Program-made: the position numbers and the translations under genes
Assembly (NCBI RefSeq): GCF_900104115.1
Contig: NZ_FNJM01000001.1
Location: forward strand, 825,374-889,373
DNA length: 64,000 bases
Direction of reading: 5' to 3'
Origin: Clostridium gasigenes
GTDB lineage: Bacteria; Bacillota; Clostridia; Clostridiales; Clostridiaceae
Notes under the pieces: model-generated
Seen by the model: only the letters and a program-made list of their open reading frames with translations
What the model was told of the DNA's origin: nothing
The model's database searches: none
In this document: one piece after another, positions 1-9,174 of the stretch
How the letters are laid out: every line of letters begins with the position of its first letter
How positions within the stretch are numbered: the first letter of the stretch is position 1

Positions 1-367
1 CTTCAATAATAGTGGTGGAGATTGTACCAATTTTGTATCTCAAGCTCTTAATTTTGCTGGTTTAAATCAAACTCATAATTGGAAGCCTTATACAGCTTCT
101 TGGATAATGGTAATCCCCTTTAGAGATTATATTGTTAAAAATAATTTTGCAATTGAATTTCAGGAATTATGTCCAAATCCTATTGGGACTATTATTCAAT
201 TCTTTAGTCCTATTAAGGAACGATTTTCTCATACTGGAATTATAACCGACATGATGGATGACGGTGAATTACTTTATTGTTGCCATGATTATGACAAATT
301 AGATTTTCCACTTAGTGAAACTTACCCTATCTTTTATAAACGCATTAGAAATTTGCAAATCAAATAA
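1..367 (+). CDS. Amidase-domain protein, C-terminal part (cut by window start)
   Basis: The frame is open from base 2, so the gene begins before the window. The visible 121 residues start with a GGDCTNFVSQAL motif, which resembles the cysteine-containing signature of the putative amidase domain (PF12671, a CHAP/NlpC-like papain fold). An HTGII motif that could carry the partner histidine follows about 65 residues later. The family is found in clostridial exported or spore-associated cell-wall proteins, so peptidoglycan or peptide amide cleavage is likely but not shown. The signal peptide and any N-terminal domain are outside the window. It ends 40 bases before zupT on the same strand. Confidence 0.7.
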   Translation, partial: FNNSGGDCTNFVSQALNFAGLNQTHNWKPYTASWIMVIPFRDYIVKNNFAIEFQELCPNPIGTIIQFFSPIKERFSHTGIITDMMDDGELLYCCHDYDKLDFPLSETYPIFYKRIRNLQIK

Positions 368-406
368 GGTAGATAAAAAAAATATCAAATAAAAGGAGTA
401 TTTCTT

Positions 407-1186
407 ATGCTAGATAATCAATCATTTATACCTTTACTATTATCAGTACTTGCTGGTTTATCTACTGTTATAGGTGCATTTATTGTATTTTTTTCAAAAT
501 CAGAAAATAAAAAACTTATTACTTTTTCACTAGCATTTTCTGCTGGGGTTATGATTACAATTTCTTTTACTGATTTATTTCCAATGGCTGAAACAACACT
601 AAGTAAATATCATGGAAAGCCTACTGGCATATTTTTTTCTCTTCTATTTTTAATTATTGGAGCATTTATAGCTATGCTTATAGATTTTTTTATTCCCGAA
701 CAAGATAAGCATGTAAACAGTTCTAAATCTTCAGATTCTAAACTTTATAGAGTAGGATTTGTATCTATGATTGCCCTTATGCTACATAATTTTCCTGAAG
801 GAATTGCTACCTTTGTTTCAGCTTATGAAAATACAACTTTAGGTATTTATATAGCTATTGCTATTGCACTTCATAATATTCCAGAAGGTATCGCCATTGC
901 TATGCCTATTTATTATTCTACAGGCAGTAAACTAAAAGCGTTTAAATATACCTTTTATTCAGGAATTGCAGAACCGCTAGGTGCTTTTATAGCTTTCTTA
1001 TTTTTAAAACCTTTTATTAACGATATTATTTTAAGTGTTATTTTTGCTATTGTTGCAGGTATTATGCTATATATATCTTTTGCTGAATTAATACCAGCTT
1101 CACGAAAATATGGATATCATAAAACTTATGTATTTTCAGTATTTCTAGGCATATGTATTATTCCAATTAGTCATATTTGGACTTAA
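407..1186 (+). CDS. zupT: ZIP-family divalent metal transporter (ZupT-like)
   Basis: A 259-residue polytopic membrane protein. It carries the two ZIP signature helices: HNFPEGIATF near residues 127-136 and HNIPEGIAIA near 156-165, whose His and Glu residues form the binuclear metal site. A His/Ser-rich cytoplasmic stretch lies between helices 3 and 4 (about residues 98-115). Length and order match bacterial ZupT, which imports zinc and with lower selectivity iron, manganese or cobalt. An AAAAGGAGT ribosome binding site lies just upstream of the ATG. No metal-responsive operator was recognised. The family call is secure; the substrate is inferred. Confidence 0.92.
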   Translation: MLDNQSFIPLLLSVLAGLSTVIGAFIVFFSKSENKKLITFSLAFSAGVMITISFTDLFPMAETTLSKYHGKPTGIFFSLLFLIIGAFIAMLIDFFIPEQDKHVNSSKSSDSKLYRVGFVSMIALMLHNFPEGIATFVSAYENTTLGIYIAIAIALHNIPEGIAIAMPIYYSTGSKLKAFKYTFYSGIAEPLGAFIAFLFLKPFINDIILSVIFAIVAGIMLYISFAELIPASRKYGYHKTYVFSVFLGICIIPISHIWT

Positions 1187-1303
1187 TCACAATACTTTTA
1201 ATTAAAAATTTAAATACTTTATACATTGTTTATATTGCTCTACTTTTGTATAATAAATTTACAAGGTGCATTACGGTGCGTAATAAATTTTAGAGGTGAT
1301 TAA

Positions 1304-2230
1304 TTGTTTGGATATGTAACTCCCTTAAAACAAGAACTGAAAATAAAAGATTTTAATAGATTTAGAAGTTATTATTGCGGATTATGTTTTCATATAAAAA
1401 AAGATTTTGGTAACATTCCAAGGATGACTTTGAACTATGATATGACATTTTTGGCTCTTCTTTTAGATGGCTTGTCTTTAGACGAAGTTGAGTTTGACCT
1501 AAAAAGATGTGCTCCACATCCAACTAGTAAAAAGCCTGTAATTATTAATAATAAACCTTTAAGTTATGCAGCTGCCATGAATGTAGCTTTAGTTTATTAT
1601 AAGATTTTAGATGATGTTCAAGATGACCACACCTTATATAGTAGGGTCCAATTGCTTACATTATCTCCATATAAAAAGAAGTTCGATAAATCTATAATTG
1701 AACTTAACAAACTAATTTCTATCAAATTAAAAGATTTAAGTGATTTAGAAAACAACCTGAGTTTTTCATCAATTGATGAAATATGCCATCCATTTAGTGA
1801 AATAGTGGCTAATATTCTTAAGTGCTATCCTCATAAATTAATAGATGATAGTAAAGAGCTTAGGGACAATCTTTATAATTTAGGATATACTTTAGGCAAA
1901 TGGATTTATTTAATTGATGCTTTGGATGATTTAAAGGCGAATATGGAAAAGAAAAAATTTAATCCTATTAATTTTCTATATAATGATAAGAATTTATCTT
2001 ACATTGAACTTAAAGAAAATATTAAAGAAAGAATTGAGTTTACCATATTAAATTGTTCATATAATTGTGTTGAGTATTTATCTAAACTACCAATACATAG
2101 AAATATTGATCTTTTAAATAATACACTAGAGCTTGGCATGATGGATAAATATATTAATGTATTAAATAATACTAATGAAAATAAAAGGAGTGACTTTAAA
2201 AATGAATCCACACGAAATATTAGGAATTAA
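1304..2230 (+). CDS. DUF5685 family protein
   Basis: 308 residues, beginning with a TTG codon seven to ten bases after an AGAGGTGAT ribosome binding site. The start MFGYVTPLKQELK, the YYCGLC motif (Cys25 and Cys28) and the later DDVQDDH acidic-His motif are typical of DUF5685, a clostridial family of unknown function. The protein is mostly helical and has no membrane segment or signal. Its end overlaps the next gene, a J-domain protein, by 29 bases, so the two are probably translationally coupled. That neighbour suggests a chaperone-related or assembly role, but this is only context. Confidence 0.8.
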   Translation: MFGYVTPLKQELKIKDFNRFRSYYCGLCFHIKKDFGNIPRMTLNYDMTFLALLLDGLSLDEVEFDLKRCAPHPTSKKPVIINNKPLSYAAAMNVALVYYKILDDVQDDHTLYSRVQLLTLSPYKKKFDKSIIELNKLISIKLKDLSDLENNLSFSSIDEICHPFSEIVANILKCYPHKLIDDSKELRDNLYNLGYTLGKWIYLIDALDDLKANMEKKKFNPINFLYNDKNLSYIELKENIKERIEFTILNCSYNCVEYLSKLPIHRNIDLLNNTLELGMMDKYINVLNNTNENKRSDFKNESTRNIRN

Positions 2231-2807
2231 ACCCGGTGCTACTCAAGAGGAAATTAAATCAGCTTATAGAAAGCTTATAAAGCAATATCATCCAGATCAA
2301 TATGGGGATAACCCGCTTCGTGAATTAGCTGATGAAAAAATGCGAGAAATTAATAGTGCCTATGATCAATTAACTAAAGGAAATGGTAAATCAAGCTCAA
2401 GCTATAGTAATTCATCTAATTCCACTGGCAATTCAAATGATACCTATGATTTAAGTGAAGTTAGAAGACTTATTCAAGGAAGACAATTCTCAGCTGCTGA
2501 AGCTAAACTTAATTCAATTAATAATAAAAATGCAGAATGGAATTTCCTTTATGGAGTAGTCTTAAGTAATAAGGGTTGGTATGATGGCGCTCTTAAGCAT
2601 CTTCAAGCAGCAGTAAACATGGATCCAAACAACTTTGAATATAAGCAAGCCTTAAATTCAATAAATCAAAGAGGCCAATCTTATGGAGGGAACTTTTATA
2701 GACAAACAGGAAGAAATAATTCAAATAATTTAGATTGTTGTATAAATCTTTGGTGTCTTGATAGCCTTTGTGAATGTGCTGGTGGAGACTTAATTGGTTG
2801 CTGCTAA
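2202..2807 (+). CDS. J-domain (DnaJ-like) protein with TPR repeats and Cys-rich tail
   Basis: About 201 residues from the ATG at 2202, which has AAAAGGAGTGA at the right distance; an in-frame ATG at 2175 lies upstream of that site and is unlikely. Residues 1-65 form a J domain with an intact HPD (30-32), so it can in principle stimulate a DnaK ATPase. A Ser/Asn linker and a TPR-like region follow (WNFLYGVVLSNKGWYDGA, then a second repeat). The last 25 residues are Cys-rich (CC..C..C.C...CC). No zinc domain of classical DnaJ is present. The start lies inside the end of the DUF5685 gene. A paralogue without HPD is at 41523-42047. Confidence 0.88.
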   Translation: MNPHEILGIKPGATQEEIKSAYRKLIKQYHPDQYGDNPLRELADEKMREINSAYDQLTKGNGKSSSSYSNSSNSTGNSNDTYDLSEVRRLIQGRQFSAAEAKLNSINNKNAEWNFLYGVVLSNKGWYDGALKHLQAAVNMDPNNFEYKQALNSINQRGQSYGGNFYRQTGRNNSNNLDCCINLWCLDSLCECAGGDLIGCC

Positions 2808-2835
2808 TATTATAAATATATTGGAGGTTTAAATT

Positions 2836-3330
2836 TTGAAAGCTAAAGACTTAACTCTTGGTGGTATTTTAATAGCTCTTACACTAGTAATATTATATTC
2901 TAGTTCTATACTACCCATAAGTACACTTACAATTTTAACCTTAGCCTCTTGTTTAATTCCTATATGTATAATCCGTAGTTCTGTTAAAACAGGTTTTCTT
3001 GTTTATATTGGCTCTACAACTTTAGGATTCTTTATAATTCCTATTAATATAATTGTATATTATGGATTATTCTTTGGAGTTTATGGGATTATTAAATATT
3101 ATATTGAAAGGCTACGAAAATTATCTCTTGAGATTATATTAAAACTTATAATATTTAATATAATTTTCATAATAAGTTTTACAGTGGCAACATTATTCTT
3201 AGGTAATGTTGTAATCAATATTCCTTTATGGCTACTATGGCTACTAGCTCAACCAACATTCATAGTATTTGATTATGCACTAACTCTTATTATTGGTTAT
3301 TATTTAAATAGATTTCATAAGGTGATGTAA
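2836..3330 (+). CDS. Small integral membrane protein, function unknown
   Basis: 164 residues beginning with TTG after GGAGGTTTAAAT, 28 bases behind the J-domain gene, so probably the last gene of the DUF5685-DnaJ operon. Five or so hydrophobic helices fill the sequence, with a short basic cytoplasmic loop (YIERLRK) in the middle. The start KAKDLTLGGILIALTLVI resembles the first helix of ECF-transporter S components and related clostridial membrane proteins, but I cannot assign a substrate. A strong terminator follows. Confidence 0.7.
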   Translation: MKAKDLTLGGILIALTLVILYSSSILPISTLTILTLASCLIPICIIRSSVKTGFLVYIGSTTLGFFIIPINIIVYYGLFFGVYGIIKYYIERLRKLSLEIILKLIIFNIIFIISFTVATLFLGNVVINIPLWLLWLLAQPTFIVFDYALTLIIGYYLNRFHKVM

Positions 3331-3349
3331 GAGAATGCCTAATTAAGAT

Positions 3350-3395
3350 AAGCTGAAATAAGTGATTATATTTAACACTTATTTCAGCTTCTTTT
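3350..3395 (+). terminator. Rho-independent terminator
   Basis: A perfect 15 bp stem (3350-3364 with 3376-3390) with an 11-base loop, followed by CTTTT. It closes the operon that begins with the DUF5685 gene. Confidence 0.85.
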
Positions 3396-3405
3396 AGGTA
3401 TTAAC

Positions 3406-3463
3406 TTAAGGGGCATTTTAATAAATAACAGTCAGTATGCTAGTCTATTTTGCACCATACCTT
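3406..3463. repeat. Dispersed palindromic element, copy A
   Basis: Contains the family core AATAAATAACAGTC on the left and CTAGTCTATTTTG on the right, with TAAGGGGCA and CACCATACCTT ends. The right arm is shorter than in the best copy at 48189-48256. It lies in the 370-base gap between the first operon and the ABC importer. The rest of that gap (3464-3640) shows no gene or clear structure. Confidence 0.55.
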
Positions 3464-3643
3464 GTCGACTGAACCAGCTGATAGAATAGGTCTGTCTCCT
3501 TACTATTGCACAAAATATCCATCCCATCTTTAACTTATTATTTACTTTCACAGCCCTAAGTTCTCCTTCTATATATTCTTATTTATAATACTATAATTTC
3601 CCAAACTTATTTGCTCATATTTTCTTTTTTGGGTTAATTATGT

Positions 3644-3649
3644 TATACT
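3644..3649 (+). promoter_or_regulatory. Probable extended -10 promoter for the ABC importer
   Basis: TATACT preceded by TG one base upstream (extended -10), about 55 bases before the start of the importer operon. No good -35 box is seen. Confidence 0.45.
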
Positions 3650-3706
3650 AATACTGACAACCTAAAACCAATAATAAGTTGTCGTTGTCTTTAAGGAGGT
3701 ATGAAT

Positions 3707-4843
3707 ATGATAAAATTCGAAAATATAACAAAAAAAATTGGCTCAAAAACTATTTTAGAAAATATAAACTTAACTATAGAGAAAGGTTCTCTTATTGTTC
3801 TAATAGGATCTAGTGGATGCGGTAAAACTACTTCATTAAAAATGATAAATAAACTTATCGAGCCTACGTCTGGTGAAATTTATATAAATAATATGCCTAT
3901 TTCTAAAATGAATACCATAGATCTTCGACGAGGAATTGGTTATGTTATTCAAAATACCGGTCTCTTCCCTCATATGACTATCAAAGAAAATATTTCTTTA
4001 ATTCCTAAATTGAAGAATATTGAATCTAAAGAATCTATTGCTACCAAAACCAATGATCTATTAAATCTTGTTGGTCTTTGTCCTGAAGATTACTTAGATA
4101 AATATCCTAGTGAATTAAGTGGTGGACAACAACAAAGAGTTGGAGTTGCAAGAGCCTTTGCTAGTGATGCTGAAATAATTTTAATGGATGAGCCTTTTAG
4201 TGCTCTTGATCCTATAACACGTAGTTCTCTCCAAGAGGAACTTTTCTCATTGCAACAAGAGCTTCATAAAACAATAATATTTGTTACTCATGATATGGAA
4301 GAAGCTATAAAACTAGCTGATAAGATTTGTATTATGATTAATGGAACAATTGCACAGTTTGACACGCCTGAAAATATTCTTAAAAATCCAGCTAACGATT
4401 TTATTAAAGATTTTATTGGAACAAATAGAGTTTGGGACAACCCTGAATTTATAAAAGCTACTGATATTATGATTAAAACTCCTATTTCAGTTTCTTCTTC
4501 AAGAAATATCCTGCAAGCAATTGAAATTATGAGAACTAACAAAGTAGATAGTTTACTTATTGTTGATAAATCTAATATTTTAAAAGGACTTGTAACTTTA
4601 AAAGATATTAAGCGTAGTACTGCAAAAGAAACTAAACTTGAGGATATAATGGAGCATGATGTTATATCTGTTTATGAAGATGATAATATTTTAAAAATAC
4701 TTGAGCTAATTAACGCTCACTCATTTGGCTATATTCCTGTTATAACAAGAGATAATCACTTAGCTGGACTTGTAACTAGAAGTAGTTTAATTTCTGTCTT
4801 AAGTGAACAATTCTTAGATATGGAGGATTCAAGTAATGAGTAA
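3707..4843 (+). CDS. opuCA: Quaternary-amine-type ABC transporter ATPase with CBS domains
   Basis: About 378 residues. I take the ATG at 3707, because the ATG at 3701 directly abuts the AAGGAGGT site (3693-3700). Walker A is GSSGCGKTT (about residues 34-42), the signature is LSGGQQQRVGVARAF, Walker B ILMDEPFSALD, and the H-loop VTHDMEEA. Two CBS motifs fill the C-terminal third (about 255-375), as in OpuCA/OpuAA, where they sense ionic strength or cyclic di-AMP. It overlaps the permease-binding-protein gene by 8 bases. Together they form a two-gene importer for an osmolyte such as betaine, choline or carnitine, or for ergothioneine (EgtU type). Confidence 0.88.
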   Translation: MIKFENITKKIGSKTILENINLTIEKGSLIVLIGSSGCGKTTSLKMINKLIEPTSGEIYINNMPISKMNTIDLRRGIGYVIQNTGLFPHMTIKENISLIPKLKNIESKESIATKTNDLLNLVGLCPEDYLDKYPSELSGGQQQRVGVARAFASDAEIILMDEPFSALDPITRSSLQEELFSLQQELHKTIIFVTHDMEEAIKLADKICIMINGTIAQFDTPENILKNPANDFIKDFIGTNRVWDNPEFIKATDIMIKTPISVSSSRNILQAIEIMRTNKVDSLLIVDKSNILKGLVTLKDIKRSTAKETKLEDIMEHDVISVYEDDNILKILELINAHSFGYIPVITRDNHLAGLVTRSSLISVLSEQFLDMEDSSNE

Positions 4844-6389
4844 TTTTTTTGAATTTGTAATAAATAGAAAAGAGGAAATTTTAAGTCTTTTTCTTCAACA
4901 TATATATTTAACTTTCGGTGCTATTTTAGTTGCTATTTTAATAGGTATTCCAATAGGTATTTTGATAACTAAAATTAAATCACTTCAAAAACCTATTTCC
5001 GGTTTAATAAATATAATACAAGCTATTCCTTCTATGGCTCTTCTTGGATTATTAATTCCTATCCTTGGTATTGGAAGTGTTCCAGCTATTACTATGGTAG
5101 TTTTATACTCCTTACTACCAATTGTTAAGAATACTTATACAGGACTTACAAATATTGATCCTAATATACTTGAATCAGCTAAAGGTATGGGGCTTACTAG
5201 TAACCAAACCCTTAGACTAGTTCAAATGCCACTAGCTCTTCCACTAATCATGTCTGGTGTTAGAATATCTGCTGTTACCGCAGTTGGACTTATGACTCTT
5301 GCTGCATTTATAGGCGCTGGTGGACTTGGATACCTTGTTTATTCTGGAATACAAACTGTTAATAACAATATGATTTTAGCTGGAGCTATTCCATCTTGTA
5401 TATTAGCTCTTTTAATAGATTTTCTTTTCGGAAAAATTGAAATTCTTATTACTCCAAGGGGATTAAATCCAACTAAGCGTAAATCTAAATCAACTGTTTT
5501 AAAAGTTACTTTATTTATAATTTTGTTTGCTTTTATAGGTTCTTCACTCTTTGCTATTCTAAAACCAAAAACCGAAAAAATAGTTATTGGTGCTAGAAGC
5601 TTTTCTGAACAATTAATTTTAGGAAATATGTATGCGGAGTTAATCGAAGAACATACTGATTTGAATGTAGATAGAAAATTCAGTTTAGCCGGTAGTTCTG
5701 TTAGTATGGCTGCACTTTATGCTGGTGAAATTGACCTTGCTATTGAATATACAGGAAGTTTATATATTAATGTATTAAATCAAGAACCGTCTACTGATAG
5801 TAAAGTTGTTTATTCAAAATCAAAAGAACTTATGGAAAAAGAACGTAATGTGACTTTATTAGATCCTATAGGCTTTAACAACACCTATAGCCTTGCTATG
5901 AAACCTGAAGTTGCGGATAAATATGGAATAAATTCAATATCTGATTTAGCTAAAGTAAGTCCTGAATTAGTTTTTGGACCAACTTTAGAGTTTTTAAATA
6001 GAGTAGATGGATTTCCTAATTTATCTAAAGCTTACAATTTGAATTTCAAGAATTCTGTTGGAATAGATGGAGCGCTGCGTTATACTGCTCTTAATAGTGG
6101 TGAATCTGATGTTATAGATGCGTTTTCAACTGATGGGCTTTTAAAATCCTTTAATCTTAAGGTTTTAGAAGATGATTTAAATTTCTTTGCACCTTACGAT
6201 GCAATCCCACTTGTAAGAATGGAAACTCTTGAAAAATATCCTGAACTTAAAACCGTATTAAATATGCTATCTGGCACAATTAATGAACAAACTATGATTG
6301 ACCTTAATTATAAAGTAGATGATCTTGGTGAGGATGCTTCAAATGTTGCTAAAGAATATCTTCGATCACAAGGTCTAATTGATAATTAA
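4836..6389 (+). CDS. ABC importer permease fused to substrate-binding domain (OpuC/EgtU type)
   Basis: 517 residues. Residues about 15-210 are a binding-protein-dependent permease with the EAA-loop pattern (ESAKGMGLTSNQTLRLVQMP). A further membrane helix near 225-240 links it to an extracellular binding domain (about 245-517) of the glycine-betaine/OpuAC fold (IGARSFSEQLILGNMYAELIE..., EIDLAIEYTG). Such fusions occur in clostridia and streptococci; one described class, EgtU, imports ergothioneine, while others take up betaine or choline. The ligand-binding residues cannot be resolved by eye. The stop codon lies inside the left inverted repeat of the ISL3 element, so the original 3' end may have been altered by the insertion. 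Confidence 0.87.
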   Translation: MSNFFEFVINRKEEILSLFLQHIYLTFGAILVAILIGIPIGILITKIKSLQKPISGLINIIQAIPSMALLGLLIPILGIGSVPAITMVVLYSLLPIVKNTYTGLTNIDPNILESAKGMGLTSNQTLRLVQMPLALPLIMSGVRISAVTAVGLMTLAAFIGAGGLGYLVYSGIQTVNNNMILAGAIPSCILALLIDFLFGKIEILITPRGLNPTKRKSKSTVLKVTLFIILFAFIGSSLFAILKPKTEKIVIGARSFSEQLILGNMYAELIEEHTDLNVDRKFSLAGSSVSMAALYAGEIDLAIEYTGSLYINVLNQEPSTDSKVVYSKSKELMEKERNVTLLDPIGFNNTYSLAMKPEVADKYGINSISDLAKVSPELVFGPTLEFLNRVDGFPNLSKAYNLNFKNSVGIDGALRYTALNSGESDVIDAFSTDGLLKSFNLKVLEDDLNFFAPYDAIPLVRMETLEKYPELKTVLNMLSGTINEQTMIDLNYKVDDLGEDASNVAKEYLRSQGLIDN

Positions 6390-6437
6390 AAATAAATCCC
6401 GTGTTAAGATAATCTGGTTCTTACTCAACTTTGGGTA
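6386..6437 (+). repeat. ISL3 left terminal inverted repeat
   Basis: Matches the reverse complement of 8401-8452 with about two mismatches. It includes the last bases and stop codon of the permease-binding-protein gene. Confidence 0.88.
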
Positions 6438-6449
6438 AATAACTCTACT

Positions 6450-6499
6450 TTAATAAAGACGAATGTATTAATTTAAGGCATTCGTCTTTATTAATTTTT
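6450..6499. terminator. Hairpin at the transposase 3' end
   Basis: A perfect 16 bp stem (6450-6465 with 6479-6494) followed on the plus strand by TTTTTG. It overlaps the transposase stop codon, and on the plus strand it now stands at the end of the ABC importer operon. Confidence 0.65.
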
Positions 6500-8274
6500 G
6501 CAAGCTAAAATCCTTACATTTTACCTGAAATGTTACATAACATTTCTTAAAAAGATTGACTAAATTAGCTCTACCATATAAAATACGTTTTATGAGTTTG
6601 AATTTGTTGTTGTTTCCTTCAACAAATCCACTACTTTCACTATGAGATATCGCATTCTTGACGGGGGAGATATCTTTTTTTATTCCATCTATGAATCCTT
6701 TGATAGGGGATGATTCATAATCATTAATAAATGTTTCTAATTGATTAGGGTCATTTCCCATAAGTGTTGTATAAAATGAATAATATGCATTTTTCAACAC
6801 ATTAACAATGTCATAGCGTTTTTTTATTGCTTCAATATGCTTTTCTAGCCCATCTGCCTTAGTTTCTTCAGAATCTTTTCTTAATATATAGCGTAATACT
6901 TTATGACGTTTTATTAGAGTTATATCTTTTGGATACTCTTTTTTATATGCCCAATTTATTTGTAATTTATAATTGAAATTATTTTTAGCAAATAGTTCTA
7001 TATAAGTTTGTATTGTTCTTATATTTCCTGTATATCCCATTTTGATTATATATGCCAAAATGATAGCAGGTTCTATTTTATCAGCAAGCATTTTATAAAT
7101 TATATTAAGATAATCATCAGCTACCGTTTTTCTTTTTTTGTAATTTGTTGGCTGATCCAATAACTTAATATCTTCTTCACTCATCTGGATATACTTTTTT
7201 GCTGTAAGCACACCGATACTAAACTCATCAGCTATTAATTTGATTGATTGAGGTTCAATTTCCATCCACCTTGACTGTATAGAACGAATAAGCTGTTGCT
7301 TTATTTTTCTATTTTCAGATTGTCTCTTATATTGCGAATTATCAAGGTTACGGCTCTTATTGTCGTATATAATTATCAAGCCCTCTTCATTCACAGGAGT
7401 ATCATTATTATATGAATATATATCTAATGCCTTTGAAATAGGGTCTATTTTTAAAACATTTACTTGTTGAGGAGTATAATCAAGTACTTGGCCATTTTTT
7501 ATAAATATTTCTTTCGGTAATGTGACTTTAAATATATCACGTAGGCGTTGTACTAGATTTTGTAGTAAATGAAATCTATCCGCAACCTGAGTACACTCAG
7601 GCAGTATTTCGTTAATCGCCTTTGCATAGGCGCTAGCCCTATCACGTGCAATGAGTTTGATTTTTTTGTGATTCTTTAACCATTTTTTTAATGTCTCTGC
7701 ATCTCGCCCGTCTAATAATGCAATTAGATGATGGTCATTTAAATCATAGATGGCTGTGGCATAAGTTTGACCTTTTCTAATGGCAACGTCATCAATACCT
7801 ATGGCCTCAACATTAGGTTCATCATCAATAATAATTTTATCATAGATTCTTTTAATTGTATCATTGCTTACTTTAACCCCTATAAGGGAAAGAACCTTGC
7901 TAGCCCCTTCATTACTAAGAAAGATTGAAACTGCTAGAATAAGTGAGGTGAGTTCTGTCGTTCTTACCTGCGATGCGGAAGCGAAATTTAGCGTCTCCAT
8001 AATTACTTTTGTTTCACATGCATCATTAAGACATTTATACTTATAGGCAGTAACATGAAGATAAGTAGTCTTTAAATGCATAGGGACCGTCTGTATTTTA
8101 CGAACATAGGTAGCATGAAGAAAGCTACTTACCTTTCTACAATCTGGACAAATAGCTGTATGTGATTTAGATTTTATATAGATATGTATTTCTTCGATCA
8201 GATTCTATCCAGTCATGGATTAAATAATCTTTTCCGAATAATTTTTCATTAATGTTTACTTCTTTGTATTTAAT
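6468..8274 (-). pseudogene. ISL3-family transposase, N-terminus apparently frameshifted
   Basis: The main frame (6468-8204) encodes the ISL3 zinc finger (CPDC at about 8139-8150, then CLNDAC), the DDE core (IGIDDVAIRKG, LIARDRASAYA and the late SGFVEGNNNKFKLIKR) and the usual C-terminus. It has no plausible start: an in-frame stop lies at 8205-8207, and the first ATG (8081) would drop half the finger. Just upstream, another frame encodes NINEKLFGKDYLIHDWIESD, which joins smoothly to EEIHIYIKSK if one base near 8196 is removed. I therefore read it as a one-base insertion, or sequencing error, in a normally intact gene. No ATG opens the upstream frame either, so the start may also be damaged. 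Confidence 0.75.
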
Positions 8275-8340
8275 TTATGTCGTTACCCTTCGTTGAGATA
8301 ATCCTAGTCTACCAAAATACTTAGATATAATAAATAGCTT

Positions 8341-8381
8341 AACAAAAAGAAATGGCATCCGAAAATGCCATTTCTTTTGTT
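8341..8381. terminator. Hairpin inside the ISL3 upstream region
   Basis: A stem of about 17 bp (8341-8358 with 8365-8381, one bulge) lies between the right terminal repeat and the transposase frame. In insertion sequences such hairpins often block transcription entering from outside; that role is inferred. Confidence 0.6.
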
Positions 8382-8400
8382 GAGTTAGATATCTTTGAAA

Positions 8401-8452
8401 TACCCATAGTTGAGTAAGAACCAGATAATCTTAACACGGGATTTATTTTTAA
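8401..8452 (-). repeat. ISL3 right terminal inverted repeat
   Basis: Mirror of the left repeat at 6386-6437; ends 30 bases before the stop codon of mgtC. Confidence 0.88.
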
Positions 8453-8481
8453 AAATGACTAAAGAATGTAAAATAATTAAT

Positions 8482-9174
8482 TTATTCCCCTTCTTCTTCT
8501 TTTACATACCAACCAATTCCATAAACTTCTGGATTTAACCCTATGGTACTTACAATTCTTTCACATATCACATCATCACTTCTTGATCCCATTACATTAA
8601 CTTTTACCTTTACCGATCCATCTTCTTCATCATTGCTATCTAATCGCCTTAAAAATAGCTTTTCATCTTTTATCATAGTCATTATTAACTTTCTAACATT
8701 ACCTTCTTGATTTTCAGAACATCTAATCTTAATTTCATATAAAAGTTCCTCTTCAATGTCCTCTTGTTTTAATCTATATAATTTTCTACCAAGTGGTCTT
8801 AAAATCAAATTCGATATTATAATCATTGATGCACCTATAATTGCAAATAAAATGTATCCGCCACTAGCTAGCACTCCAACAGATGCAGTGCACCAAAGGG
8901 TTGCTGCTGTATTTAACCCTTTAACATTTAAACCTTCTCTAAGTATTACTCCTCCACCTAGAAAACCTACCCCTGTAACTACTTGGGCTGCAACTCTTGT
9001 ACGATCTCCAGTTCCATCTATTAATGAAAACATTACAAATAAACAAGATCCTACAGAAACAAGCACATTGGTATGTATCCCCGCTTTTCTTTGTCTATAT
9101 TGTCTTTCCAGCCCAATCAGCATTCCTAATATACATGCTGTTAAAAGCCTCACTACAAAATCCCTTGTTGTCAT
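8482..9174 (-). CDS. mgtC: MgtC/SapB family membrane protein
   Basis: 230 residues. The N-terminal two thirds are hydrophobic and hold the MgtC signature (LIGLERQYRQRKAGIHTN, then VGFLGGGVILREG and the GLNTAATLWCTASVG stretch). The last 90 residues form a soluble ACT-like domain. MgtC proteins are linked to growth at low magnesium and to inhibition or modulation of membrane ATPases; the exact role in clostridia is not settled. A TAGGAGTGAT ribosome binding site precedes the ATG. It stands alone, divergent from glnS. No M-box (magnesium riboswitch) was recognised upstream. Confidence 0.9.
   Translation of the reverse strand: MTTRDFVVRLLTACILGMLIGLERQYRQRKAGIHTNVLVSVGSCLFVMFSLIDGTGDRTRVAAQVVTGVGFLGGGVILREGLNVKGLNTAATLWCTASVGVLASGGYILFAIIGASMIIISNLILRPLGRKLYRLKQEDIEEELLYEIKIRCSENQEGNVRKLIMTMIKDEKLFLRRLDSNDEEDGSVKVKVNVMGSRSDDVICERIVSTIGLNPEVYGIGWYVKEEEGE

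Larger units (their letters stand above)
6386..8452. mobile_element. ISL3-family insertion sequence
   Basis: About 2.07 kb bounded by near-perfect inverted repeats of about 50 bp (6386-6437 and 8401-8452; core CCCGTGTTAAGAT and GGTTCTTACTCAAC, two internal mismatches). It contains one ISL3-type transposase on the minus strand. Immediately outside the repeats I see no matching 8 bp direct repeat; the A/T-rich outer bases make the exact ends uncertain by several bases. The left end covers the stop codon of the ABC importer gene. It is the only insertion sequence seen in the window. Confidence 0.9.

Noticed and set aside
6380..8460. Target site duplication of the ISL3 element
   Set aside because: The bases next to the two terminal repeats do not match in direct orientation; the A/T-rich outer bases are inverted, which extends the terminal repeat instead.
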